Positions 41,680 through 49,300 of a DNA stretch of 49,300 nt are shown here, piece by piece. This stretch comes from an uncultured Blautia sp. (GTDB taxonomy: Bacteria; Bacillota; Clostridia; Lachnospirales; Lachnospiraceae), in NCBI GenBank assembly GCA_934373235.1, contig CAKROW010000017.1:1-49300 (forward strand), written 5' to 3'. Below the pieces are notes generated by a model, which did not search any database, was not told the DNA's origin, and worked only from the letters and a program-made list of their open reading frames with translations. Position 1 is the first letter of the stretch. The number at the start of each line of letters is the position of its first letter. The position numbers and the translations under genes were made by a program.

Positions 41680-42950
41680 ACATTCTTCCTTTCTTCTGTC
41701 TCCTGCCAGCGTACAATCTCTCTCCATTCCTTTCCGCTGGACGGATACATTTCCCCGAATCCAAGGTCTTTTACCAGAACCTCACACTCTCCAGGAGAAA
41801 TATATTTCAGAGACAGCCACAGCCTTGTGGTACGGTTTGGACGCTTTGGAAGTCCCGGCAGATCCATGGCAATCCGTCGTTTCTGTGGTTCTCCGGGAAT
41901 CCCCACGATAAATACAAGCTCATGAGTATCATCAAGGATCAGTTCACAACTGCTGCTGCACTCATACCAGTTCCCTCCGCCTTCGATCAGGGGATAATAG
42001 GTCGGAGAGCCCATCACCCGCATATCCATCCCCACATCTGTAAGGACCAGGGACGGGCTTAAATAGCGGTATCCCTTAAGCTTCTTATCCTCCAGCCTGT
42101 CCTTTCCGGCAATGCAGGCGCCTCTTGCAAAAAGATTATTCCCGTAAAACACCTTTCTTCTCTGGAAGCACAGCATCTTCACAGACTGCTTTGCCCACTG
42201 CTGGTCAAAACCGTTTCCTGTGATCTGAATACTGGAAAACAGTTCCGTACCCAGGGTTCTGGTAATAAAATGTCCAAATTCCACATCCCGCACATCTCCG
42301 TCTCTGGAAAGCTTTGTGGTCACAGGATCCTCAAGCTTTACAAGAACCGGCCTGGATGACCCGTTTATGGTAAGCTTGCGGAAAGACACTTCTGTCTGGT
42401 CAAATTCATACCATCCCACACTGCGGTTCCAGGTCTCCCTCTTCTGTCCCAGGGCATAATAATAAAAGCTTTCTCCATAATCCAGAAGCATATATTTTTC
42501 TTCCCCGAACCCAAGTGTCTCACAGGCCTTCTGGTAATTGCGGACCTGGGTTCCCGTAAGCTCCGGCGAAGTAAGGATCAGACATTTTGTGTTTTTTACA
42601 AAGTCCGCGATTCCAAGAAACTTCAACATTCCCCGAAGAAACTGTGCGAGCATTTCCCAGGGCTTTTTGTTTTCCCCTGCAACCTGCACATCTTTTTCCT
42701 TTCTGCACAGCTCATATACATTTCCGACCAGGATGCCGCCTTTTTCCCGGGCAAAATACTCTGCCTCAAGACCTACACAGTAATCATTCTGGTTCACTCT
42801 GTAACACAGAAGTGCAGGTGCCTCATACTGGCTTGTGCCAACCTTCATGGAAAGGGAACGGGGTTCCTCTGCTTTTCTGTCATAATAGCAGATCTGGGCG
42901 TACTCCTTTCCAAGATCAATTCCTATGATCAAGTCACGAATCTCATTCAT
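41676..42950 (-). CDS. DUF5716-like protein with Hsp70/actin (ASKHA) fold
   Basis: The 424-residue protein looks like a diverged Hsp70/actin-type ATPase, and I recognise it as the DUF5716 type. LIIGIDLGKEYAQICYYD (about 7-24) matches the phosphate-1 loop, and LILTSPELTGTQVRNYQKACETLGF (about 124-148) followed by LDYGESFYYYALGQ parallels the Hsp70 stretch before its phosphate-2 loop. That loop itself is degenerate (SVGWYEFDQTEVSFRKL lacks the GGGT). The C-terminal RPNRTTRLWLSLKYISPGECEVLVKDLGFGE (about 372-402) resembles a substrate-binding beta domain. No membrane or signal sequence is present. It starts 13 bases after the DUF5717 gene and overlaps the TPR gene. Confidence 0.75.
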   Translation of the reverse strand: MNEIRDLIIGIDLGKEYAQICYYDRKAEEPRSLSMKVGTSQYEAPALLCYRVNQNDYCVGLEAEYFAREKGGILVGNVYELCRKEKDVQVAGENKKPWEMLAQFLRGMLKFLGIADFVKNTKCLILTSPELTGTQVRNYQKACETLGFGEEKYMLLDYGESFYYYALGQKRETWNRSVGWYEFDQTEVSFRKLTINGSSRPVLVKLEDPVTTKLSRDGDVRDVEFGHFITRTLGTELFSSIQITGNGFDQQWAKQSVKMLCFQRRKVFYGNNLFARGACIAGKDRLEDKKLKGYRYLSPSLVLTDVGMDMRVMGSPTYYPLIEGGGNWYECSSSCELILDDTHELVFIVGIPGEPQKRRIAMDLPGLPKRPNRTTRLWLSLKYISPGECEVLVKDLGFGEMYPSSGKEWREIVRWQETEERKNV

Positions 42951-42963
42951 CTTTTCGTTTCCT

Positions 42964-45900
42964 TTACGATTCCTTCTCTATGACAAACATATCCTTCACG
43001 TACTGCTCCTGGCGAAGATACTGGCGGAGACGTTTATTCACCTCTTCATTCTTCTCCAGTCTCCTTGCGGAAAGGATCTGGTTCAAAAGCTGATATTTGC
43101 TGGACGGATTTCCCTCCACATGGCTCATGGTCAGTACTTTTTCTTCTGTTTTTGTTACCTGGTCACCGGATTCCACCTGAAAATAATAGCGGAGAGTCTC
43201 ACCATAAAACAGGGTGAACGCCTTGGTACAGATTCCTTCATACTGGCTGTGAAGTGGTTCACTCTTATATTCCGGTGCTGTTCCAAGTCCTGTATCCAGC
43301 GCATAGTACAGTGTCACATTTTCATCTGGTGCACTGTGATATTCCACAAGAGTTTTGTCATCCAACTGATACGGACTTAAAAGAACTCCCTCCAGGTCAG
43401 TCATAAAAGAAAAAGCTCCGGCCTCCCTGACGCACTCTTTAAGAAGTATCTTCTCCTTCTCCTTTGTCTCCTGGTCAGGGTCTTTTTTCTCTGCCAGACA
43501 TTTCAGAAGGGTAAATCTGCACACCTTATCTACAGGCCATTCCTTTGTCTCATATTCCATAAGACACTTTTTCATAAATTCTGAGATGTCATGCTCTTTT
43601 ACAAAGATCCCATAACACATATGGGACATGTAGGCACCGATCACCTGCTCTTTTCCCGAATGACTGATATATGCCTTCAGGATTTCCTCTCCGTCTGGTC
43701 TGTAATCCCAGGTGTACATTAAAAGGGACAGTATCCGTTCTTCAAGATTGTAAGTGTCCATTTCAAAGCCCTGTGCACTTTTCCAGATGGTAAACAGTTC
43801 ATCCACAGGCCCAAAACGGTACCTCATCAGATACTGAAGGATCACCTCATCATAGATGCCCTCCCTGTATACCTGAGATGCAAGGGCGATCAGCTCTTCA
43901 TCCTCCGCACAGTCACACCGGATGATCATCCTGCTTACCAGCTTGAGAAGAGCCCGCACATCCACTCCCTCAAAGCCAAACTCCTCGATCACGCTCATGG
44001 CCTGGGGGAAAAGTCCTCTCTGGATCAGTATCTCAAGAAGTTCCTTCTTATCCACAAGTGCATATTCCCTGTAATCCATAAGCTTCAGACGGCTGTCCAG
44101 GTCTTCTCCCTGCACATGGGCACTGTAGTAATCCAGGATCCTCTTTCTCACAAGGCTCTTATATTCATTTGTAAAAGCCCCTGACTTTACAAGTCTCTGG
44201 AAGATCATCAGGTTACTTTTGTCTACAGGATTTCCTCCACAGTAATGAAGAAGGACTCCCGGCTCCCTCGCTCCCTTCTCCAACGCTGCCGGTGCCATCT
44301 CCCTGTCATCAAAAAGCGGTGTCAGATTATAGTCCACAGTCACTGCGTAACGGCGCTGTTTCTCATCCTGGAACAGGATCGCCGCATCCTCTGTGTAGAT
44401 CCTCGGATATGCCACGCCATGGACACATGGGTAGATCTCCTCATTCTTCATCTGACGGTGTCTCACAATAACGCTGCGAACCTTCTGGTCATCTGTATAA
44501 AGCCTGTAGGTAAACATCCTGGAAGCGATCACCTGAGCTTCCTCACTGTTTCCCGGCTCTCTCATAAATTCCTGATAAATGGCAGCGTAATTCTCATTCA
44601 TCCTGCCTTCCCGAAGCTTCTGGAATGCAAATGTCTTCATATCCTCCAGATATGCCTTATAAGTTTCGGTGTCACGTTCCTTCTCCCCGATGATACATGC
44701 GTAAAGGTACGCTCTTCTGGAATCACCCAGTGTATTATTGTTATAGGTAAAATACATAAGGAGTGGTTTTGGAAGTACCCTCCTGTAGGTAGTATCCACT
44801 GTCTCTATATAATATTCATAAAGTCTTGTGATCCGAAGCCCTCTGTCAACTGCTGCGGAAAACCAGCGGAAATATTCTGTTTTTCTTGGGTTTCCCTTCA
44901 TGACATATTTACAGATGGCCTCCACAGTATCATCCGAGGGAAAAGCTTCACAGCCCATGCACATAGCCTGATACAGGGTCTCATTAAAGTTCTTCTCATA
45001 GCCTGACAGATAGGAAAGACGCATGACAAGTTCCTCTGTCAGCATCCCCTCTTTTCCTGCGAAATAAAATACCTGTGCCCAGAATCTGCTCATTCTGTGA
45101 AGCAGTGACATATCTCCGCAGATGCTGTTCCATGCCTCAAGATAGAGAAAAGGGCTGGTGCATCCCTTCTCAAAAAGCTCCTCCATCATAAAGATCTTCT
45201 TTGAAGGAGAAAGCCCTGTATCCATCAGAAATACCAGTTTCAGAAGGATAAAGCTGTCCTCCTTCTGCATCTGGAAATTCTGTATCCTGCTCATTGCCTG
45301 GGCTTTGTCCCTGTAGATCCCGGTCAGCGTGCAGAGATAGAGATATACCCCTGCAAGTTCCAGCTCATTATGGGTAAAAGCCTTATCCTGATACTGCTCC
45401 AGGATACGGGATGCATCCCCATCGTTTCCGCTCTGGTGAAGGATATATGCCTCATAAAGCTGATATTCCGGTCCCGCAAGTCCGTTCTCCTTAAGTCTTG
45501 CAAGCTTCTCCACGGCTCCTGCTGTCCAGGAAGCAAAATCCATCCTTCCGCATACATAGCCAAGATATTCTGTCATCAGTGCATAACGGCATTTTTTTTC
45601 AAGGAGGTTCAGATTAACTCCGTTTTCATTTCCTCTGGATGCAAGGATATGATATTCAAGACTCTGATAAGGTGTCCTCACAGTGATCCTGCCGTACTGG
45701 TTTCCCTTTCCCAGCTTCTCTGCATGGATCACATAATCCACCTCATAGGTACTGCCTATGAAATCCTCATCTGTGACTACCTTTCTGCCTACCTCAAGGA
45801 AATCTCCCGTAACTTCAATGTCCGCACGTATATGTCCCCATCCGCTTCTGTGGATGTAAAAAGCTTCCTGAATGGATTCCTCCACATTGTAAAAATGTGT

Positions 45901-46497
45901 TTCCTCCCTGTTAAGCTTCAGTTCCACCTTCTCCTTTGCCCCTGCGGCAATGAGAAATTCTTCCAGATGCTGATATGTCACAGGCTGTCTGGACATCCCC
46001 GCATAAAGAGACCGGATCTTCTCACTCTCTCCTGCAAGAAGCCCCGGAAAACGTTTGTCCGTAAAAAGGCGGTATGCCTCATGAAAATCTGTTCTGGTAA
46101 TATCAATGAATTCCTTCAGGGAGGTGACCTCTCCTGCTGAGCTTCTCACCTGCTCAGACTCCACAGTTACCTCAAATGGCAGTCTGTACTCTCCTATATT
46201 TGTGGTAAAACAAAGCCATCCCTCAAAACTTTCTCCTGGTTTCAGACCTTCCGCATCCACACCGTAGGGCATACATACCGTAGTTCCAGCGAACCTGTCA
46301 AAGCCCGGAACAAATCTCCTGTCCGATGAAGTGACAAAGCCGCTGATCCGCTGATTATCTTCTGTCCCCAGATAAAGTTCATTCTTCCTGGTAGCTCCTG
46401 CCTTCAGGGTAACAGAAATCTTTTCCTGGGAAAACAGAAGTTCCGGCTGCTTATAAATAAATTTTCCGCTAAGAAGCTGTTCTATCCTTTTCTTCAA
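42964..46497 (-). CDS. DUF5717-like giant protein (Ig-like and helical-solenoid domains)
   Basis: The 1177-residue protein appears to be a DUF5717 family member of unknown function. A beta-rich N-terminal part (about 1-125, FIYKQPELLFSQEKISVTLKAG) and a second beta domain (about 200-305) resemble Ig-like folds. A long helical-repeat stretch (about 310-1010) follows, then a beta-rich C-terminal domain (about 1020-1140) and a charged helical tail. No signal peptide or membrane helix is seen, so it is cytosolic. I chose the TTG start (LKKRIEQLL) because AGAGGAG lies 8 bases upstream; the longer reading to 46551 has no ribosome binding site and would place the -10 box inside the gene. It leads the operon with DUF5716 and the TPR gene. 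Confidence 0.75.
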   Translation of the reverse strand: MKKRIEQLLSGKFIYKQPELLFSQEKISVTLKAGATRKNELYLGTEDNQRISGFVTSSDRRFVPGFDRFAGTTVCMPYGVDAEGLKPGESFEGWLCFTTNIGEYRLPFEVTVESEQVRSSAGEVTSLKEFIDITRTDFHEAYRLFTDKRFPGLLAGESEKIRSLYAGMSRQPVTYQHLEEFLIAAGAKEKVELKLNREETHFYNVEESIQEAFYIHRSGWGHIRADIEVTGDFLEVGRKVVTDEDFIGSTYEVDYVIHAEKLGKGNQYGRITVRTPYQSLEYHILASRGNENGVNLNLLEKKCRYALMTEYLGYVCGRMDFASWTAGAVEKLARLKENGLAGPEYQLYEAYILHQSGNDGDASRILEQYQDKAFTHNELELAGVYLYLCTLTGIYRDKAQAMSRIQNFQMQKEDSFILLKLVFLMDTGLSPSKKIFMMEELFEKGCTSPFLYLEAWNSICGDMSLLHRMSRFWAQVFYFAGKEGMLTEELVMRLSYLSGYEKNFNETLYQAMCMGCEAFPSDDTVEAICKYVMKGNPRKTEYFRWFSAAVDRGLRITRLYEYYIETVDTTYRRVLPKPLLMYFTYNNNTLGDSRRAYLYACIIGEKERDTETYKAYLEDMKTFAFQKLREGRMNENYAAIYQEFMREPGNSEEAQVIASRMFTYRLYTDDQKVRSVIVRHRQMKNEEIYPCVHGVAYPRIYTEDAAILFQDEKQRRYAVTVDYNLTPLFDDREMAPAALEKGAREPGVLLHYCGGNPVDKSNLMIFQRLVKSGAFTNEYKSLVRKRILDYYSAHVQGEDLDSRLKLMDYREYALVDKKELLEILIQRGLFPQAMSVIEEFGFEGVDVRALLKLVSRMIIRCDCAEDEELIALASQVYREGIYDEVILQYLMRYRFGPVDELFTIWKSAQGFEMDTYNLEERILSLLMYTWDYRPDGEEILKAYISHSGKEQVIGAYMSHMCYGIFVKEHDISEFMKKCLMEYETKEWPVDKVCRFTLLKCLAEKKDPDQETKEKEKILLKECVREAGAFSFMTDLEGVLLSPYQLDDKTLVEYHSAPDENVTLYYALDTGLGTAPEYKSEPLHSQYEGICTKAFTLFYGETLRYYFQVESGDQVTKTEEKVLTMSHVEGNPSSKYQLLNQILSARRLEKNEEVNKRLRQYLRQEQYVKDMFVIEKES

Positions 46498-46542
46498 AAT
46501 GTATACTCCTCTGATCAGTCTTTCCTCTTTATCTCTCACTGA

Positions 46543-46571
46543 ATTATACACCAGATTCCAGGGTGGTGCAA
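46543..46571 (-). promoter_or_regulatory. Promoter of the DUF5717-DUF5716-TPR operon
   Basis: TTGCAC (46571-46566), a 17-bp spacer and TATAAT (46548-46543), about 45 bases before the TTG start. This vegetative-type promoter argues against strict sporulation control. Confidence 0.7.
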
Positions 46572-46654
46572 GAAAGGAGGAATTTTTGTTTGGAAAAGCA
46601 CGGAATCACTGCTTTTTTCATAAGATATACAGAAATCCCCTTTGAGGTGAATCA

Positions 46655-47287
46655 TTGGAAACCTTTTTAAAACCACTTTCCCCTGCTGAGGAAAAATATT
46701 ATCTTCAGCAGTTTCAAGGGGGCGATCCCGAAGCAAAGAATATCCTGATCGAACGTAATCTCCGCCTTGTGGCTCATGTTGCAAAAAAATATCAGTGCAG
46801 CGACGCAGACCCGGATGACCTGATCTCTGTCGGAACCATCGGGCTTATCAAAGCCATATCTACTTTTGACGTAAACAAATCTTCAAAGCTTTCCACTTAT
46901 GCAGCCCGCTGTATTGACAATGAGCTTCTCATGATGTTCCGTGCCCGCAAAAAACAGTCCCGGGAGGTATCTCTCTACGAACCCATCGGGACTGACCGGG
47001 AAGGAAACGAGATCAGTCTTCTTGATGTTATCGAAAGTCCTCCTGTGGATATTGTTGAGGATTGTTTTGTCCGGGACAATATATCCCGTCTTCTCAAAGC
47101 CCTGCCTGATGTCCTCACTTCCAAAGAATACAAAGTGATCTGCTGCCGGTACGGCCTTAACGGAACAGAACCCGTCACTCAGAGAGAGATTGCCGGTCAG
47201 CTCAATATCAGCCGTTCCTATGTATCCCGTATAGAAAAAAACGCTCTCCAGAAACTTCGCCGGATCTTCCCTGAAAATACTTCATGA
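46655..47287 (+). CDS. sigK: Late mother-cell sigma factor SigK
   Basis: The 210-residue sigma factor directs late spore coat and cortex gene expression in the mother cell. The start of region 2 is typical (ILIERNLRLVAHVAKKYQCSDADPDDLISVGTIGLIKAISTF), with YAARCIDNELLMMFRARKKQSREVSLYEPIGTDREGNEISLLDV and region 4 QREIAGQLNISRSYVSRIEKNALQKL. It begins directly with METFLKPLSPAEEKYYL, without the hydrophobic pro-sequence of Bacillus, as in Clostridioides difficile. The start is TTG with GAGGTG 5 bases upstream. The gene is continuous, so no skin-like element interrupts it here. It is divergent from the DUF5717 operon. Confidence 0.93.
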   Translation: METFLKPLSPAEEKYYLQQFQGGDPEAKNILIERNLRLVAHVAKKYQCSDADPDDLISVGTIGLIKAISTFDVNKSSKLSTYAARCIDNELLMMFRARKKQSREVSLYEPIGTDREGNEISLLDVIESPPVDIVEDCFVRDNISRLLKALPDVLTSKEYKVICCRYGLNGTEPVTQREIAGQLNISRSYVSRIEKNALQKLRRIFPENTS

Positions 47288-47303
47288 TCCTTTGGGAAAC
47301 AGA

Positions 47304-47335
47304 CAAAAAGGGAGAACATCTCTTTTGTTCTCCCC
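47304..47335 (-). terminator. Terminator of the TrmR-TrhP operon
   Basis: On the minus strand GGGAGAAC pairs with GTTCTCCC, followed by TTTTTG. It lies between the convergent sigK and U32 genes. Confidence 0.85.
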
Positions 47336-47352
47336 CGCAGACCGTATTTCTT

Positions 47353-48582
47353 TTATTCTTCTTCGCTTCGTCTTAAGATATCAAATACCGCCGGTGTCTC
47401 TGTCAGCTTCACAAAAATCTTCTGCTGAGCATGAGGTGCACTTTCCATGGAATTGCCTTCCTCATCATAGATTGCTTCTACTTTTACGGAAACGTTCTCT
47501 CCATCCGGCTTCATCACTTCAACAGTCTCACCTACAGAGAATTTGTTTCTCTGGGTAAGCTGCACAAGCCCATTCTCATCTACACTTTCTGCAAATCCCA
47601 GATAAGTATATTCTCTTACATAGGTATTGCTGTCATAGATCTGTGTATTCTCATCCGGTTTTCCGTAGAAAAAGCCGGTGGTAAACTGACGGTAGGTGCA
47701 GTTTGAAATCTGTTCCTGATACCATGACATGTTGGCTCTGTATTTCTCCGGGCTTTCCAGACAGTCATCAATAGCCTTTCTGTATGTCCTGGCAACAGTT
47801 GCCACATAAAGGGCTGTCTTCATACGTCCTTCGATCTTCAGGCTGTCAATACCGCTTGTAAGGATATCTTCCATATGCTCCACCATACAGAGATCCTTGG
47901 AGTTGAAGATAAAAGTTCCTCTTTCGTTTTCAAAGACAGGCATATACTCTCCCGGACGTTTCTCCTCCATCACAGAATATTTCCATCTGCATGGATGTGT
48001 ACAGGCACCCTGGTTGGCATCTCTTCCTGCCATGAAATTGCTTAAAAGGCATCTTCCTGAATAGGAAATACACATGGCTCCATGTATAAAAGTCTCAATC
48101 TCCATTTCTTCAGGAATATGTGCCCGGATCTCACGGATCTCCGCAAGGGAAAGTTCCCTGGCACTTACCACACGCTTGGCTCCCAGGTTATACCAGAACC
48201 TGTATGTCTCATAATTGGTATTGTTAGCCTGAGTACTGATATGACGCTCGATCTCCGGACAGATTTCCTTTGCATACATAAAAATTCCCGGATCTGCTAT
48301 GATAAGCGCATCCGGCTTCAGTTCCCTGAGCTCTTCCAGATATTCCCTTACTCCCGGAAGGTCACTGTTATGTGCCAGAATATTTACTGTCACATATACT
48401 TTTACACCATGTTCATGAGCAAAAGCGATTCCCTCCCTCATATCTTCCTTTGAAAAATTCTTTGCCTTGGCACGGAGGCCGAAGGCCTCTCCACCGATAT
48501 ACACGGCATCCGCTCCGAATATAACTGCAACCTTCAGAACCTCCAGGCTGCTTGCCGGAACTAAAAGCTCTGGTCGTTTCAT
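47353..48582 (-). CDS. trhP: Peptidase U32-family protein, probable tRNA hydroxylation protein TrhP
   Basis: The 409-residue protein is of the U32 collagenase-like family, now known to include TrhP (YegQ/YrrO), which makes 5-hydroxyuridine at tRNA position 34 from prephenate. The TIM-barrel start MKRPELLVPASSLEVLKVAVIFGADAVYIGG, the U32 signature EIETFIHGAMCISYSGRCLLSN (about 165-186) and the Cys cluster to CTHPCRW (about 197-203, probable iron-sulfur ligands) are visible. The C-terminal part is a small beta domain. Its ATG overlaps the stop of the methyltransferase gene by 4 bases. In Bacillus the yrrM-yrrN-yrrO cluster has the same partners, supporting the tRNA role over a peptidase role. 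Confidence 0.85.
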   Translation of the reverse strand: MKRPELLVPASSLEVLKVAVIFGADAVYIGGEAFGLRAKAKNFSKEDMREGIAFAHEHGVKVYVTVNILAHNSDLPGVREYLEELRELKPDALIIADPGIFMYAKEICPEIERHISTQANNTNYETYRFWYNLGAKRVVSARELSLAEIREIRAHIPEEMEIETFIHGAMCISYSGRCLLSNFMAGRDANQGACTHPCRWKYSVMEEKRPGEYMPVFENERGTFIFNSKDLCMVEHMEDILTSGIDSLKIEGRMKTALYVATVARTYRKAIDDCLESPEKYRANMSWYQEQISNCTYRQFTTGFFYGKPDENTQIYDSNTYVREYTYLGFAESVDENGLVQLTQRNKFSVGETVEVMKPDGENVSVKVEAIYDEEGNSMESAPHAQQKIFVKLTETPAVFDILRRSEEE

Positions 48583-49232
48583 AATTCTTCTCCTGTTTTT
48601 ACACTTACGGCGGCACCGTCCCCTACAGGCAGCACAGAAGTGCGTAGCCCCGGATCATGTGTCAGCTCATACAGATATTCCCTCATCCTCTTATAGATCG
48701 TCCTGTTACGGCGTTCCACAAGATAATGGGATTCTATGATATCCCCCTCCTGGAGCACATTGTCAGAAACCAGGATACTGCCCGGCTTCATCAGACTGCG
48801 CACGTAAGGCAGCCAGTGGATATACTGTCCCTTGGCTGCATCCATGAAGATCAGGTCAAAACTTCCCTCAAGTGTGGGAAGGATCTTCCCTGCGTCTCCC
48901 TCCAGCAAAGTGATCTGCTTCTCTCTTCCTGCCCTGCGGAAATTCTCCCTGGCAACAGGAATTCTTTTTTCGTAATTTTCTATGGTTACGATCTCAAGAT
49001 CTTTCGGACCATACTCGCACATCAGAAGAGTGGAAAATCCAACCGCAGTTCCCACCTCAAGGATACGCCCGGGTTTCTTTATCTCCAGCAGCATCCGCAT
49101 AAAGCTCTGCATCTCCCGTCTGATAATCGGCACACGGTCCTCAAGGGCCTTTGCCTCAATCTCTCTTAAGAACGGGGAATTGCCGGTATCCAGGGAGTTG
49201 ATGTAGGTCCTCATCCGTTCCTCTACGATCAC
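48579..49232 (-). CDS. trmR: SAM-dependent O-methyltransferase, probable TrmR (YrrM)
   Basis: The 217-residue class I methyltransferase of the caffeoyl-CoA O-methyltransferase type has GRILEVGTAVGFSTLLMCEYG (about 55-75, SAM loop), IVTIENYEKRIPVAREN (about 81-97), and FDLIFMDAAKGQYIHWLPYV with the metal-binding Asp. In Bacillus the homologue TrmR methylates ho5U34 to mo5U34 in tRNA, and the operon partner here is the hydroxylase candidate TrhP. The GTG start overlaps the stop codon of the preceding gene in GTGA. An ATG six codons later (49214) with AGAGG upstream is a good alternative. Confidence 0.85.
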   Translation of the reverse strand: MIVEERMRTYINSLDTGNSPFLREIEAKALEDRVPIIRREMQSFMRMLLEIKKPGRILEVGTAVGFSTLLMCEYGPKDLEIVTIENYEKRIPVARENFRRAGREKQITLLEGDAGKILPTLEGSFDLIFMDAAKGQYIHWLPYVRSLMKPGSILVSDNVLQEGDIIESHYLVERRNRTIYKRMREYLYELTHDPGLRTSVLPVGDGAAVSVKTGEEL

Positions 49233-49300
49233 TCTTCCTGCGACTCCTCTCCTGACATAACAGCCATCATCCGGTTGGGAGTATAGGCTGTGCTGAGAAG
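49229..49300 (-). CDS. C-terminal fragment of an upstream gene (cut by the window edge)
   Basis: Reading the minus strand from the edge gives 23 codons (LLSTAYTPNRMMAVMSGEESQEE) ending in TGA, which overlaps the GTG of the methyltransferase gene in GTGA. It must be the end of a coupled upstream gene. The fragment is too short to identify; in Bacillus the gene at this place is mltG, but the residues seen do not decide. Confidence 0.55.
   Translation of the reverse strand, partial: LLSTAYTPNRMMAVMSGEESQEE

Noticed and set aside
46605..46640. Sigma-E-type promoter in front of sigK
   Set aside because: A CATAAGAT-like -10 is present, but no -35 with acceptable spacing was found, so I did not annotate it.

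Overview
The window reads as chromosomal DNA of a spore-forming gut Clostridium-type Firmicute, most likely a Lachnospiraceae (Blautia/Ruminococcus-like). The reasons are sporulation genes (spoIIGA-sigE, sigK, a CotS-like protein), T-box leaders on proS and thrS, a PTS and several intracellular glycosidases for plant sugars, a split transketolase, and the DUF5716/DUF5717 gene pair that I associate with Lachnospiraceae. Almost every gene lies on the minus strand; the plus-strand exceptions are aroE, an HTH regulator and sigK. I saw no rRNA, tRNA, CRISPR array, prophage or transposase gene.

Layout. 1-3.4 kb: housekeeping and spore genes (HU, MazG, CotS-like kinase fold, CCA-adding enzyme). 3.8-8.2 kb: a sugar locus with a LacI regulator, a beta-glucoside-type PTS IIBCA and an intracellular DUF4038/apiosidase-like hydrolase. 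8.2-10 kb: proS with its T-box. 10-13.2 kb: a GH36 alpha-galactosidase and an HD hydrolase. 13.5-23.7 kb: a four-gene sugar operon (L-fucose-isomerase-like protein, split transketolase, FGGY kinase), then its probable LacI regulator, a GH78 alpha-L-rhamnosidase and an AraC regulator. 23.7-25.5 kb: PaaK plus an ACT-domain protein. 25.6-27.2 kb: sigE and spoIIGA behind a promoter with the unusual 22-bp spacer known from spoIIG. 27.5-31.9 kb: aroE, thrS with T-box, a DUF218 protein and a SEC-C protein. 32-36 kb: a membrane-tethered HAD protein, purA, purB. 36-38.4 kb: a polar amino-acid ABC importer. 38.5-40.9 kb: a LytTR regulator with a degenerate receiver, divergent from an orphan HTH protein. 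40.9-46.5 kb: an uncharacterised three-gene operon (a DUF5717 giant, a DUF5716 Hsp70/actin-fold protein and a TPR-like protein). 46.6-49.3 kb: sigK, then a tRNA-U34 modification pair (TrhP/TrmR).

The most interesting points are these. (1) The isomerase, split transketolase and FGGY kinase have the make-up of the non-oxidative D-apiose pathway, and an intracellular apiosidase-like protein with its own PTS lies 10 kb away. Together with the rhamnosidase and galactosidase this suggests an organism that consumes plant glycosides. (2) The DUF5717-DUF5716-TPR operon resembles an Hsp70-like machine of unknown function. (3) A small interspersed repeat is present as two identical 137-bp copies, one 45-bp core and one relative. 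Its first three copies directly follow the T-run of an intrinsic terminator, and it carries ribosome-binding-site-plus-ATG signals on both strands. Functions are inferred from recognisable motifs only; no database search was possible.
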